Source: Leptolyngbya sp. ES-bin-22 (lineage in GTDB: Bacteria > Cyanobacteriota > Cyanobacteriia > Leptolyngbyales > Leptolyngbyaceae). Taken from it: a DNA stretch of 46,307 nt. Of the stretch, positions 21,067 through 30,942 are shown one piece after another (position 1 is the first letter of the stretch; each line of letters opens with the position of its first letter). The position numbers and the translations under genes are program-made. The DNA lies in assembly GCA_014380065.1 (NCBI GenBank), contig JACMKO010000031.1, positions 1-46,307 of the forward strand, written 5' to 3'. The notes beneath the pieces were generated by a model, which saw only the letters and a list, made by a program, of their open reading frames with translations, made no database searches and was not told the DNA's origin.

Positions 21067-21196
21067 ACTTCACACTTTAAAAACCGGGTTTCTAACAGTG
21101 CCCTGCATAATTAAGTGGCACAGGCTTCTAGTAGCATTGGGTGCAACCTGAAGCCATCTGCGGGACGTGATAGGCTTAGCGGCAGGTGATTAGTCG

Positions 21197-21520
21197 ATGC
21201 AACCGATGCCTGTACAAACGAAAGCCCAAGTTTTGTCCCTTCTGCGGGAATATCAACAAGAGCTACAACGCCTCGGTGTTCGGCGTTGCGGTGTTTTCGG
21301 TTCGTTTGTACGAGACAATGCCATTCATGCCCAGAGCGATGTCGATATATTAGTTGCGTTCGATCCCGATCAAAAAACGTTTGACAATTTTATACACCTA
21401 TCTTTCTTTCTAGAAGATCTTTTTGGCAGAACAGTTGACCTCATCACGATCGAATCATTAAGCCCTTATATTGGTCCGCACATTTTGAACGAGGTCGAGT
21501 ATGTCTCCATCGGCTCGTGA
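21197..21520 (+). CDS. mntA: MNT-type nucleotidyltransferase antitoxin
   Basis: FGSFVRDNAIHAQSDVDILVAFD minimal nucleotidyltransferase motif; overlaps the downstream HEPN gene by 20 bp. Confidence 0.88.
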   Translation: MQPMPVQTKAQVLSLLREYQQELQRLGVRRCGVFGSFVRDNAIHAQSDVDILVAFDPDQKTFDNFIHLSFFLEDLFGRTVDLITIESLSPYIGPHILNEVEYVSIGS

Positions 21521-21845
21521 GTATCTACAGCATATTCTCGACGAGACGACCTACATCATGACGAGTTCTATAGGGTTAAACAAAGAAGCATTTGTGCAAG
21601 ATGAAACGCTGAAACGGGCTTATGTTAGAAGCCTTGAAATCATTGGAGAAGCCGTTAAACAGCTACCAGAGGCGTTGCGGCAAAAATATAGTGCAACTGA
21701 GTGGCGTGCTATAGCTGGGATGCGCGATCGGTTAATTCACAACTACTTTGGTGTTGATTACGACATCGTTTGGGATGTTGCAGCAAATAAAATTCCTGTG
21801 TTGGATGCTGAGATTAGGATCATTCTCAAGCAAGAACAGCCATAG
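21501..21845 (+). CDS. hepT: HEPN domain toxin (DUF86)
   Basis: RX4HXY motif present as RDRLIHNY; immediately downstream of and overlapping mntA. Confidence 0.9.
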   Translation: MSPSAREYLQHILDETTYIMTSSIGLNKEAFVQDETLKRAYVRSLEIIGEAVKQLPEALRQKYSATEWRAIAGMRDRLIHNYFGVDYDIVWDVAANKIPVLDAEIRIILKQEQP

Positions 21846-21990
21846 GTCGAGACATAATTTGATGTTAAACTGCGACGTTGAGAAGATTACAGGTTGGGCG
21901 ATCGAAGCTTGAACCTGAAGGCATCATGACACGGTATCAAGCATTAGAAACCATGCTTCTTAAAGAAACTCGGCATCTAGGTCAGCTTTG

Positions 21991-23262
21991 TTAAACCTCT
22001 AACCCTGGTAGCGTGACGCTAAAGGTTGTGCCCCCTTCAGCAGTGCTTTCAAGCGTCAGTTCGCCGCCATGTCGATCGACCGCTTGCTTGACAAGGGCTA
22101 ACCCCAAACCAATACCAGGGATGTGAGCTGTTTTTTCCAGTCGATAGAACGGCTCGCACAGTTTAGCTTGCTGCTCTGAGGGAATATAAGTGCCTTCATT
22201 GTGAACGCTAATGCAGGTGCGATCGCGCTCACATTGGAGCAGCACGCGCACCGTAGCGCCTGGGGGCGAATACGTGACGGCATTCGAGAGTAAGCGATCG
22301 ACCATTTGCTGGATCAGCGCATCATCTCCATAGACTGCATCACAGGCTCCGTTGCTGCTAACTGTGATGGGATGGCGATCGTCGTCACGGGTCTGCTGCG
22401 CTTTGACACGCTCTGCACATAGGGTTTCTAAATTAAGCAGTGCAGGGTTAAGGGAGGCGGCATCGGCATACAGCATCACGTCGCTGATGAGGGCATTCAT
22501 GCGCCAAACTGCCTGGTGAATGTGATCGAAATAGGTTTGCTGCTTGACCTCGATCGCACCATTCGCCTTGCTGAAGTGCACGAGCAGCTCTAGTGCTGTC
22601 AAAATAATGGTCATCGGGGTGCGCAACTCGTGAGAAACCACCTGAATAAAGTTAGAGCGCAGATCATCCAGTTCGGTTTGAGTTGCGGCGGCTTTTTGAT
22701 CAGCCACTGCTTGCTTCAGTTCGGTGATGTCTCGCACCAGCCAGCGCCAGCCCGTCAGTTCGCCCTGAGCAGTGCGCATGGCTGACGTGGTGATGACCGC
22801 TGGAAACACTCCACCCTGACGCGACTTGAACCGAAAATCCCAATTCCGTTGCTGTGGGGCTGCCTCTAAGCGGCTGAAGTAGGTACGGAAGGCGCGCCGA
22901 TCGGCGTCTGCAACCAAAATCACCAGGGGTTTGTTGACCAAAAACGCTTGCAGCATCCCAAATAAGCTTGCCGCTGAATGGTTGGCTTCCTGAATGACTC
23001 CGTTTACATCCGTAACCAGGTAGCCATCTGGGGCAAAGTCAAAGAGTTCTTGGTAGCGCTGCCGTTGGCTCTCAAGCGTCTGACGAGTCAGTAACACTTC
23101 CTCGTACTGCTGCTCGACTTCTTCTAAAACGACAGCCAGTTCTTCCATGACTGTCGAGAGTAGCTCTGGCTGATTGAGGAACTCTTCGGCATTATGTGCC
23201 AAAATTTCGATTCGGTGCTGAGCGTTGTGTAGCTTGCTGCCCATTGCTTCAATGTTGCTCAT
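21991..23262 (-). CDS. PAS domain sensor histidine kinase
   Basis: PAS region (LFDFAPDGYLVTDVNGVIQEAN), H-box VSHELRTPMTIILTALE, G-box GIGLGLALVKQAVDRHGG. Confidence 0.92.
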   Translation of the reverse strand: MSNIEAMGSKLHNAQHRIEILAHNAEEFLNQPELLSTVMEELAVVLEEVEQQYEEVLLTRQTLESQRQRYQELFDFAPDGYLVTDVNGVIQEANHSAASLFGMLQAFLVNKPLVILVADADRRAFRTYFSRLEAAPQQRNWDFRFKSRQGGVFPAVITTSAMRTAQGELTGWRWLVRDITELKQAVADQKAAATQTELDDLRSNFIQVVSHELRTPMTIILTALELLVHFSKANGAIEVKQQTYFDHIHQAVWRMNALISDVMLYADAASLNPALLNLETLCAERVKAQQTRDDDRHPITVSSNGACDAVYGDDALIQQMVDRLLSNAVTYSPPGATVRVLLQCERDRTCISVHNEGTYIPSEQQAKLCEPFYRLEKTAHIPGIGLGLALVKQAVDRHGGELTLESTAEGGTTFSVTLPGLEV

Positions 23263-25103
23263 GCTGCCACCTCATCCATAATTAAAATCACCCCGTGACG
23301 CGCCTGATTAGCGTCAAGGAGGGGATTGCAAGTCACACGACAGCAAAACGATCGCCCCCGACGGTTCATAGCCTCGATCGTGGATTCTAGCTGATCGGCT
23401 CCAGCAATACAGCGACGGATCATTTCTCGCAGTTGGTCAACGGGCAAGCCAGTCTCCAGGGTAAAAAACGATTGTCCTGCCACTTCTTCAGTGCGTAGCC
23501 CCCACAGGTTCTCGGTTTGCTTATTCCAGCTCAGGATATTGAATTGATTGTCGATCACCACCACGCCTGCCTGAATGCTAGCAAGGATTGATTGCAGAAA
23601 GGCGTTTGCCTGGTTTGCCTCATCGGTTCGCTGGTGCAATTCTTCGTTGATGGCTTGCAGTTCTGCGTTGGTAGACTGGAGTTCTTCGTTCATGGTCTCC
23701 AGTTCTTCGTTGGTGGACTGGAGTTCTTCGTTGGTCGTTTCTAGCTCTTCGTTGGTGGACTGGAGTTCTTCGTTCGTCGTCTCCAACTCTTCATTACTAG
23801 ACTGGAGTTCTTCGTTCGCCGTTTCTAGCTCCTGGCTCGATCGCTGGAGTTCGGCTTGCAGTGTGTGATGGTCGGTGACATCTGTAAACGTCATGCTCAT
23901 ACCCAGTCGATCGCCATTCTCTTGTAGCGGCGTGAACTGCACGTTTAAATACTGCACCGTACCATCAGGCAGGTAACGAGCAACGTCATTCACCGTCAGC
24001 GATCGTCCCTCGCTATGCGCCTGCTCTATACGAGACCGTAGCTCCAATGGGCGGTAGGAGAGTTCTAGGTTTTGCAGCGGATTACTAATGTCATGATCGG
24101 TCAGCCCAAAGAGCGATCGAGCAAGGGCGCTTGCCAGCACCAGATTGCCATCGTGATCCACGACAATTTGCACCGCTGGAATCGTATCAAACACCAGTTC
24201 CCGAAGCCTCATAGAGGCAGACAATTGGCTGTTCATGACGTCCTCGACCGTTTGAGCCGCGCCAAAAAAGCGATCGCGCGGGTTGAGCCTGGGCACTTTG
24301 GCAAAGATGCGGTGAGAGAGATTGATGGGCGTAAACAGGTCGGTATGGGTTAGCAGCATTTCTGCTTTGCCCAAAAAGATGACCCCTGTGTCGCTGAGGG
24401 CAAAGTGCAGGCGCGAGAGGATGCGAGACTGCGCCTCCGCATTAAAGTACATCAGCGTGTTGCGGCAGACCAGCAAATCCAGACGCGAAATGGGCGCATC
24501 TTGTACCAAATCATGGCGACCAAAAATCACCACCCGACGCAAATCTGCCCGAAAGGTATAGCGATCGCCGATCGACTCGAAGTAGCGCTCCTGAAACCCG
24601 GTTGGCAGTGGCTCTAGGTCGCGCTGGCTGTAAGTAGCGTGACGAGCCTGACTCAGCGCCTCCTCATCAACATCCGTCGCGTAGATTTTGACCCGCTGCC
24701 GAAACTCGCTGGCTCCCAGCATTTCGGTTAAGATCATCGCCAATGTGTACGCCTCTTCGCCCGACGCACAGCCCACACTCCAGATGCGAATCGGTTCCTT
24801 GGCTGACTTTGCCTTCAACAGTGGCGGCAACACATGCTCTTGCAAATAACTCCAGGCAGCAGTATCCCGAAAGAAACTGGTGACGTTGATTAAGACGGTG
24901 TTGAACAGGCTGACAAATTCCTCTGGATGCACTTCCAGATAATCGATGTAGTCTTCGTAAGACTCTACACCTCTGAGATGCATTTGCTTTTGCACACGCC
25001 GCTGAAAGCTCGATCGTTTGTAGCCTGAAAAGTCGAAGCCCCGCGATCGCTTCAGGTACTCCAGTAGCGATTCAAAAACACTGTCGTCGTCATGATGGCT
25101 CAA
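23259..25103 (-). CDS. cheR: CheR-type methyltransferase with PAS domains and coiled coil
   Basis: CheR N- and C-terminal motifs (RGFDFSGYKRSSFQRRVQKQM, WSVGCASGEEAYTLAMIL), coiled coil ELQSTNEELETTNE repeats, PAS. 4-bp overlap with the downstream kinase gene. Confidence 0.9.
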   Translation of the reverse strand: MSHHDDDSVFESLLEYLKRSRGFDFSGYKRSSFQRRVQKQMHLRGVESYEDYIDYLEVHPEEFVSLFNTVLINVTSFFRDTAAWSYLQEHVLPPLLKAKSAKEPIRIWSVGCASGEEAYTLAMILTEMLGASEFRQRVKIYATDVDEEALSQARHATYSQRDLEPLPTGFQERYFESIGDRYTFRADLRRVVIFGRHDLVQDAPISRLDLLVCRNTLMYFNAEAQSRILSRLHFALSDTGVIFLGKAEMLLTHTDLFTPINLSHRIFAKVPRLNPRDRFFGAAQTVEDVMNSQLSASMRLRELVFDTIPAVQIVVDHDGNLVLASALARSLFGLTDHDISNPLQNLELSYRPLELRSRIEQAHSEGRSLTVNDVARYLPDGTVQYLNVQFTPLQENGDRLGMSMTFTDVTDHHTLQAELQRSSQELETANEELQSSNEELETTNEELQSTNEELETTNEELQSTNEELETMNEELQSTNAELQAINEELHQRTDEANQANAFLQSILASIQAGVVVIDNQFNILSWNKQTENLWGLRTEEVAGQSFFTLETGLPVDQLREMIRRCIAGADQLESTIEAMNRRGRSFCCRVTCNPLLDANQARHGVILIMDEVAA

Positions 25104-25421
25104 AATGCTTGAATTCTAAAGAGGATGGGTGAATGCTTACGTGAAGCGAACCAGCAAGAGCATTAAGACTTTTTGCATCAGCGGTCAGTCGATCGCTGTC
25201 TCCCCGATACAACAACTGAAGGTAAAAGCCTGTCCCTGGAGACTGTGATGCCCTCACCGTAGTATCGATTCACGATCCCATATAGGAAGCTCACATCAAA
25301 TAACAATGAGATACGTATTGTTATGATTCTCTACATCTAATCACATAAGCAGTAGCAGCAACTCAGGATGTCTAAGAAGTAGTCGTCAGCCGCATCTTTT
25401 AAGATATCCTCTGAGGTGCAG

Positions 25422-26057
25422 CTAAGGATTAGTCTCGACCAGGGCGATGAGTTTAGTTGAGATTTCAGCCAGCGGCAGCACAAAATCAACCATACCCGTG
25501 CGAATCGCCGCCTCAGGCATACTAAAAAACTGCGCGGTTGCTTGATCTTGAGCAATCACAAGCCCGCCCTGCTGTTTAATTGCTTGAATGCCCGTTGAGC
25601 CATCCTTCCCCGTGCCTGTGAGCACAACCGCGATCGCTCGCTTCCCATAGCTAGCAGCTACAGACTCAAACAGACTATCGGCAGATGGACGCACAAACCG
25701 TACCCGCGCCGACTGGGTGAGATTGAAGGTGCCGTCTGGCTTAACTAGCGTGTGGTAATTGGGTGGTGCAATGTAGATGACACCAGGGCAGAGGCGATCG
25801 CCCTGCTGGGCTGCCTGCACGGGTAGCACCGTCCGTCGAGCGAGAATATCGACCATCAGCGATCGATGATTGGGGGCAAGATGCTGCACGACTACAGTAG
25901 CGGCGGGGAAGCCAGCAGGTAGCCCCGAAAGTACCTGACTCAAAGCGTTAAGCCCTCCGGCTGAAGCTGCTAACGCCACTAGCTCAAACGCAGGTTGCTT
26001 GAGGCGATCGACTGCCTCATGGGAACGACTGGTTTCGTCAGCAGTGGAAGCATTCAC
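25422..26057 (-). CDS. cheB: CheB-type methylesterase (catalytic domain only)
   Basis: ALAASAGGLNAL, VVVQHLAPNH, LTGTGKDGSTGIQAIKQQGG catalytic motifs; no REC domain. Start appears to be GTG. Confidence 0.9.
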   Translation of the reverse strand: MNASTADETSRSHEAVDRLKQPAFELVALAASAGGLNALSQVLSGLPAGFPAATVVVQHLAPNHRSLMVDILARRTVLPVQAAQQGDRLCPGVIYIAPPNYHTLVKPDGTFNLTQSARVRFVRPSADSLFESVAASYGKRAIAVVLTGTGKDGSTGIQAIKQQGGLVIAQDQATAQFFSMPEAAIRTGMVDFVLPLAEISTKLIALVETNP

Positions 26058-26063
26058 AGGTGC

Positions 26064-28421
26064 TCACTCGACCCGTTGCAGGGGCGTTAGTTTGGGATCA
26101 ACAATTTTCTGACCCATGCCTGTAAATTTGATGGCGAGGCAGATTTTGTTGCCTGCCCCAAAAATGTGCGTCACCTGACCATTGCCAAAAGCTTTATGCA
26201 CCACGCGATCGCCCACTGTCCAATCGTCCTCATGAGTATCGGGCAGTGAGGCAGTTTCAGAGGGCGTGCGGGCAGAAGCGGTAGTGCCTTTTGTCCAGCG
26301 CGTGGGAATAGCAGTGGCAACGTTAGTTTGCAGCATTTCACGGGGCAGCTCTGCCAAGAAGAGCGATGGGCTGGCAGGTTCGCGATTGCCGTATAGCCGC
26401 CGTTCGCGCGCATACGAAACAAACAACCGCTCTTGAGCACGGGTGATGCCCACATAGCAAAGGCGGCGTTCTTCTTCCAGGGCAGCAGGGTCTTCGAGCG
26501 ATCGAAAGTTGGGAAACAGCCCTTGCTCCAGCCCGACTAGAAACACGACTGGAAACTCCAGCCCCTTCGACGAGTGCAGCGTCATCAATGAGACTCGTGT
26601 GACTTCCTCTTCCAAATTATCCAGGTCAGACGACAGCGACGCGCTAGACAGAAACCCAATCAGGCTGGGATCATCCGTATTCTGCTCCTCGAATTGAAGC
26701 ACCGCGTTGTAGAGTTCGCCCACATTCTGCACACGTTCTTCGGCTTCGTCAGTGCTCTGCGTTTTCAAGTCCTGCACATAGCCCGAATCTTCCATGATGC
26801 CCTGGACGATTTCGTTGGCGGGCAGCGTGTCCAATTGCGATCGCCACTTTTGGATCATGTGCGCGAAGCTCAGCACACCTTTAGAAGAACGCCCCGCCAA
26901 CGTTTTGACCGAGGTATCGTCAATCAAAATTTCCCACAGGGGCACGTCAAGCTCCTGCGAGGCTTTCACCAGCGAATCGATCGTCGCTTTACCAATGCCG
27001 CGTCGAGGGGTATTGATCACGCGCAGCAGGCTCACGGTATCGGCAGGGTTGGCGATCGCCCTTAGGTAGCCCAGCACGTCCTTAATTTCCTTGCGATCGT
27101 AGAAGCGCAAGCCGCCCACAATTTTGTACGGCACATCATGACGCACCAGCACTTCTTCAAACGCACGGGATTGGGCGTTGGTGCGGTAGAGAATGGCAAA
27201 TTTACCCCAGTGCAGTTCGGGGTACTTCGTCTCCATCGTGCGGATTTGCTGCACGACAAATTCTGCTTCAGCCACTTCATCATCCGCGCGATAGCAGAAG
27301 ATAGCTTCACCCGCCCCGCGCGTGGGCTTTAGCACTTTGTCAATGCGCTCAGTGTTGTTTTCAATCAGGTGATTGGCAACTTCGAGGATATTTTCGGTCG
27401 ATCGGTAGTTCTCCTCTAGCTTGACCATCGTGCGCGTGTCGTCATCGGGCAGGCGATCGCCAAAGTCTTTCTGAAAGCCCATCAAAATGGTGAAGTCTGC
27501 TGCCCGGAAAGAGTAAATGGACTGATCCGCATCGCCTACCACGAAAACCGATCGATACTCCCAGTTGTCAAAGGTCTTCGTATCGTCACTATTGGTCACC
27601 AGCAGACGAATGAGATCGTACTGAGTCCGGTTTGTGTCCTGGTATTCGTCTACGAGAATGTGCCGAAAGCGGTTGTGCCAGTAGGTTCGTACCTGCTCAT
27701 TTTGGCGAAACAAGCGCACGGGCATCAAAATCAGGTCGTCAAAATCCAGCGCGTTATTCGCCACCAGCGCATCCTGGTACATGGCGTAAACATTTGCAAT
27801 CACACGACCGCGATAGTTTTGCTGCTCTCGCTCTAGATCCTGTGGCGACCAGCTCTGGTTCTTGGCGTTGCTGATGGCGAAGCGGACGGAGCGGGGATCA
27901 AACTTTTTGTCGTCCAGATTCAGCTTGTTCGTCACAATGTCTTTCACCAGACTTTGCGCGTCCGACTCATCAAAGATCGAAAAGTTGCGCTTCCAGCTCC
28001 GCCCTTTATCATCCTCAAACTTTTCGATATCGAACCGCAGAATCCGTGAGCAGAGCGCATGGAACGTGCCAATCCACAGCTCTTTGGTAATAGTCTTGTA
28101 GATTTTTGCTTTTAGCTTTGTTTGCTCGTAGGCTGGCAGCGAATCCAGCGGTTTACCAAACTGGCTGTACGCCTCGCGATCGGCAAACAGCTTTTCGATC
28201 CGCTCTTTCATTTCTCTGGCAGCCTTGTTGGTAAAGGTAACTGCCAGAATATTCTCCGGGTCAACGTGATGGGTCAACACCAGGTTGGCAATGCGAAAGG
28301 TCAACGCTCGCGTTTTGCCAGAGCCTGCCCCCGCTACAACCAGCAAGGGACCGCAGTAGTGCTCTACCGCCTGTCGCTGCGAAGGATTAAGATGTGCGAG
28401 AAATTCTGTCGTTTGTGTCAT
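26064..28421 (-). CDS. pcrA: UvrD/PcrA-type ATP-dependent DNA helicase
   Basis: LNPSQRQAVEHYCGPLLVVAGAGSGKTRAL, VDEYQDTN, VSLMTLHSSKGLEFPVVFLVGLEQGLFP. Track ORF extends to 28490; ATG at 28421 (MTQTTEFLAHLNPSQ) is likelier. Confidence 0.95.
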   Translation of the reverse strand: MTQTTEFLAHLNPSQRQAVEHYCGPLLVVAGAGSGKTRALTFRIANLVLTHHVDPENILAVTFTNKAAREMKERIEKLFADREAYSQFGKPLDSLPAYEQTKLKAKIYKTITKELWIGTFHALCSRILRFDIEKFEDDKGRSWKRNFSIFDESDAQSLVKDIVTNKLNLDDKKFDPRSVRFAISNAKNQSWSPQDLEREQQNYRGRVIANVYAMYQDALVANNALDFDDLILMPVRLFRQNEQVRTYWHNRFRHILVDEYQDTNRTQYDLIRLLVTNSDDTKTFDNWEYRSVFVVGDADQSIYSFRAADFTILMGFQKDFGDRLPDDDTRTMVKLEENYRSTENILEVANHLIENNTERIDKVLKPTRGAGEAIFCYRADDEVAEAEFVVQQIRTMETKYPELHWGKFAILYRTNAQSRAFEEVLVRHDVPYKIVGGLRFYDRKEIKDVLGYLRAIANPADTVSLLRVINTPRRGIGKATIDSLVKASQELDVPLWEILIDDTSVKTLAGRSSKGVLSFAHMIQKWRSQLDTLPANEIVQGIMEDSGYVQDLKTQSTDEAEERVQNVGELYNAVLQFEEQNTDDPSLIGFLSSASLSSDLDNLEEEVTRVSLMTLHSSKGLEFPVVFLVGLEQGLFPNFRSLEDPAALEEERRLCYVGITRAQERLFVSYARERRLYGNREPASPSLFLAELPREMLQTNVATAIPTRWTKGTTASARTPSETASLPDTHEDDWTVGDRVVHKAFGNGQVTHIFGAGNKICLAIKFTGMGQKIVDPKLTPLQRVE

Positions 28422-28547
28422 GAAGTGGGGCGATCGAGGAGCAATTGGCAGAGATGTTGCTCTTCTAAAGCGTATCGCATCCAACGGCAATCCCGTTAGC
28501 AGGATCAGGGACAGTCGCGTGGGGACGTTCTAAGTTGCTTCGAGATC

Positions 28548-28643
28548 TTGCTTTCTGTTTTGGGCTTTTGCTTCCTGCTTTTGAGCGTTTGCTTTCTGCT
28601 TGCGGGGTTTTGCTTCCTGGTTTTGAGCTTCTGCTTTCTGTCT
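28548..28643. repeat. Tandem repeat, period ~21 bp, ~5 copies
   Basis: TTGCTT(T/C)CTG units starting at 28548, 28568, 28589, 28610 and (CTGCTTTCTG) 28631. Confidence 0.85.
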
Positions 28644-28742
28644 GCTCCCGCTCAAATGTATTAAATCGAATGGAAGCCTACAGCTAGGAACGGTATCATC
28701 AACAAATAACACCCTGCTTGTGTTCAATTCGGTCTAGCCTGA

Positions 28743-29885
<1,143 letters not shown>

Positions 29886-29898
29886 GATAGGCAATTTT

Positions 29899-29927
29899 GT
29901 AGGGGCATGGCAATGCCATGCCCCTAC
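29899..29927. repeat. Palindromic REP-like element
   Basis: GTAGGGGCATGGCA-a-TGCCATGCCCCTAC, perfect 14-bp arms. Confidence 0.85.
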
Positions 29928-30029
29928 CCAGCGTTTGATCCGTAGCGATCGTTCTTCAAGTCGGTATAACAACCTGCCTTACAAGTTTTGACCATGCAAC
30001 CGCGACTTTAGTTGCCCAAAGCAGCCTTC

Positions 30030-30749
30030 TTACGCCGCCATGAACTGGCTGAGTTCTTGGGGCGCGAGATGCGGGTGAACCACAGCACCATCTCTGAACC
30101 AGATCACCCGATTGGTACGACGAGCCACATCTGCTTCATGCGTCACCATCACGACGGTCATACCGCTGGCGTTCAGTTCCGTAAAGATGTTGAGAATCTC
30201 CACTGTGGTGTGCGAATCCAGCGCACCCGTTGGCTCATCTGCCAGCAGCACAACAGGACGATTAACGATCGCCCGTGCAATGGCAACCCGCTGCTGTTGT
30301 CCACCCGATAGCTGAAACGGTTTGTTGTTCATACGGTTTGCCAACCCGACGCGAGTCAGCGCTTCCACCGCTCGATCGCGCCGCTCTCGATCGGGCACAC
30401 TGGCATACACCATCGGCAGCATCACGTTTTCGATCGCCGAGAGCTGCGGCAACAAATGGAACTGCTGAAACACAAACCCCAATTTGCGGTTCCGCACATG
30501 AGCCAGCGTTGTATCGTCCAACTGAGCGACATCTTCACCATCCAGGTAGTACTGTCCACGTGTGGGGCGATCGAGGCAACCAATCACATTCATCATCGTG
30601 GATTTACCCGAACCAGACGCACCCATAATGGCGCAATACTCGCCCTGCTCGACCACCAAATCAACGCCTGCCAGCGCCTGCACCTCTGTTTCACCAGCAC
30701 CGTAGATTTTGTAAATGTCTTCAAGGCGAATGATGGTGGAGGTGGGCAT
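30030..30749 (-). CDS. ABC transporter ATPase (MacB/LolD-like)
   Basis: MGASGSGKSTMMNVIG (Walker A), LSGGQQQRVAIARA (signature), VVLLADEPTGALD (Walker B). Track ORF continues upstream into low-complexity repeats; ATG at 30749 (MPTSTIIRLEDIYK) is likely. Confidence 0.94.
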   Translation of the reverse strand: MPTSTIIRLEDIYKIYGAGETEVQALAGVDLVVEQGEYCAIMGASGSGKSTMMNVIGCLDRPTRGQYYLDGEDVAQLDDTTLAHVRNRKLGFVFQQFHLLPQLSAIENVMLPMVYASVPDRERRDRAVEALTRVGLANRMNNKPFQLSGGQQQRVAIARAIVNRPVVLLADEPTGALDSHTTVEILNIFTELNASGMTVVMVTHEADVARRTNRVIWFRDGAVVHPHLAPQELSQFMAA

Positions 30750-30759
30750 GGGGGGAGAA

Positions 30760-30940
30760 GAAAGGATAAAGGATGAAGGATAAAAGATAAAAGTTTTGAG
30801 TTTTGGGTTTTGAGTTTTGAGTGAGGGATGAAGTGTGGAGAGAGTTTTGAGTTTGGGTTTGGGTTTCTGCTCTACTCCCATTTCTAACAACTAAAAACTA
30901 AAAACGCCTTCAGCCTTTAGCCTTCATCCTTTATCCTTTC
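30760..30940. repeat. Intercistronic repeat block bounded by a perfect 20-bp inverted repeat
   Basis: GAAAGGATAAAGGATGAAGG at 30760-30779 and its exact reverse complement CCTTCATCCTTTATCCTTTC at 30921-30940; interior has GTTTTGA/GGGTTTT-type repeats. Confidence 0.92.
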
Positions 30941-30942
30941 CC

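Noticed and set aside
21080-21092. AAACCGGGTTTCT downstream of tex, considered as a terminator
   Set aside because: Short palindrome without a T-tract; similar sequences are common in cyanobacterial intergenic DNA.
23575-23868. 97-aa plus-strand Ser/Trp-rich ORF (SSSLVDWSSSLVV...)
   Set aside because: Antisense of the CheR coiled-coil repeat; repetitive composition is a mirror of the real gene.
28530-28727. 65-aa Lys/Gln/Ala-rich ORF
   Set aside because: Product of the 21-bp tandem repeat; no independent coding support.
30750-30890. N-terminal extension of the ABC ATPase ORF (MLEMGVEQKPKPKLKTLSTL...)
   Set aside because: Runs through low-complexity intercistronic repeats; the conserved domain starts right after ATG 30749.
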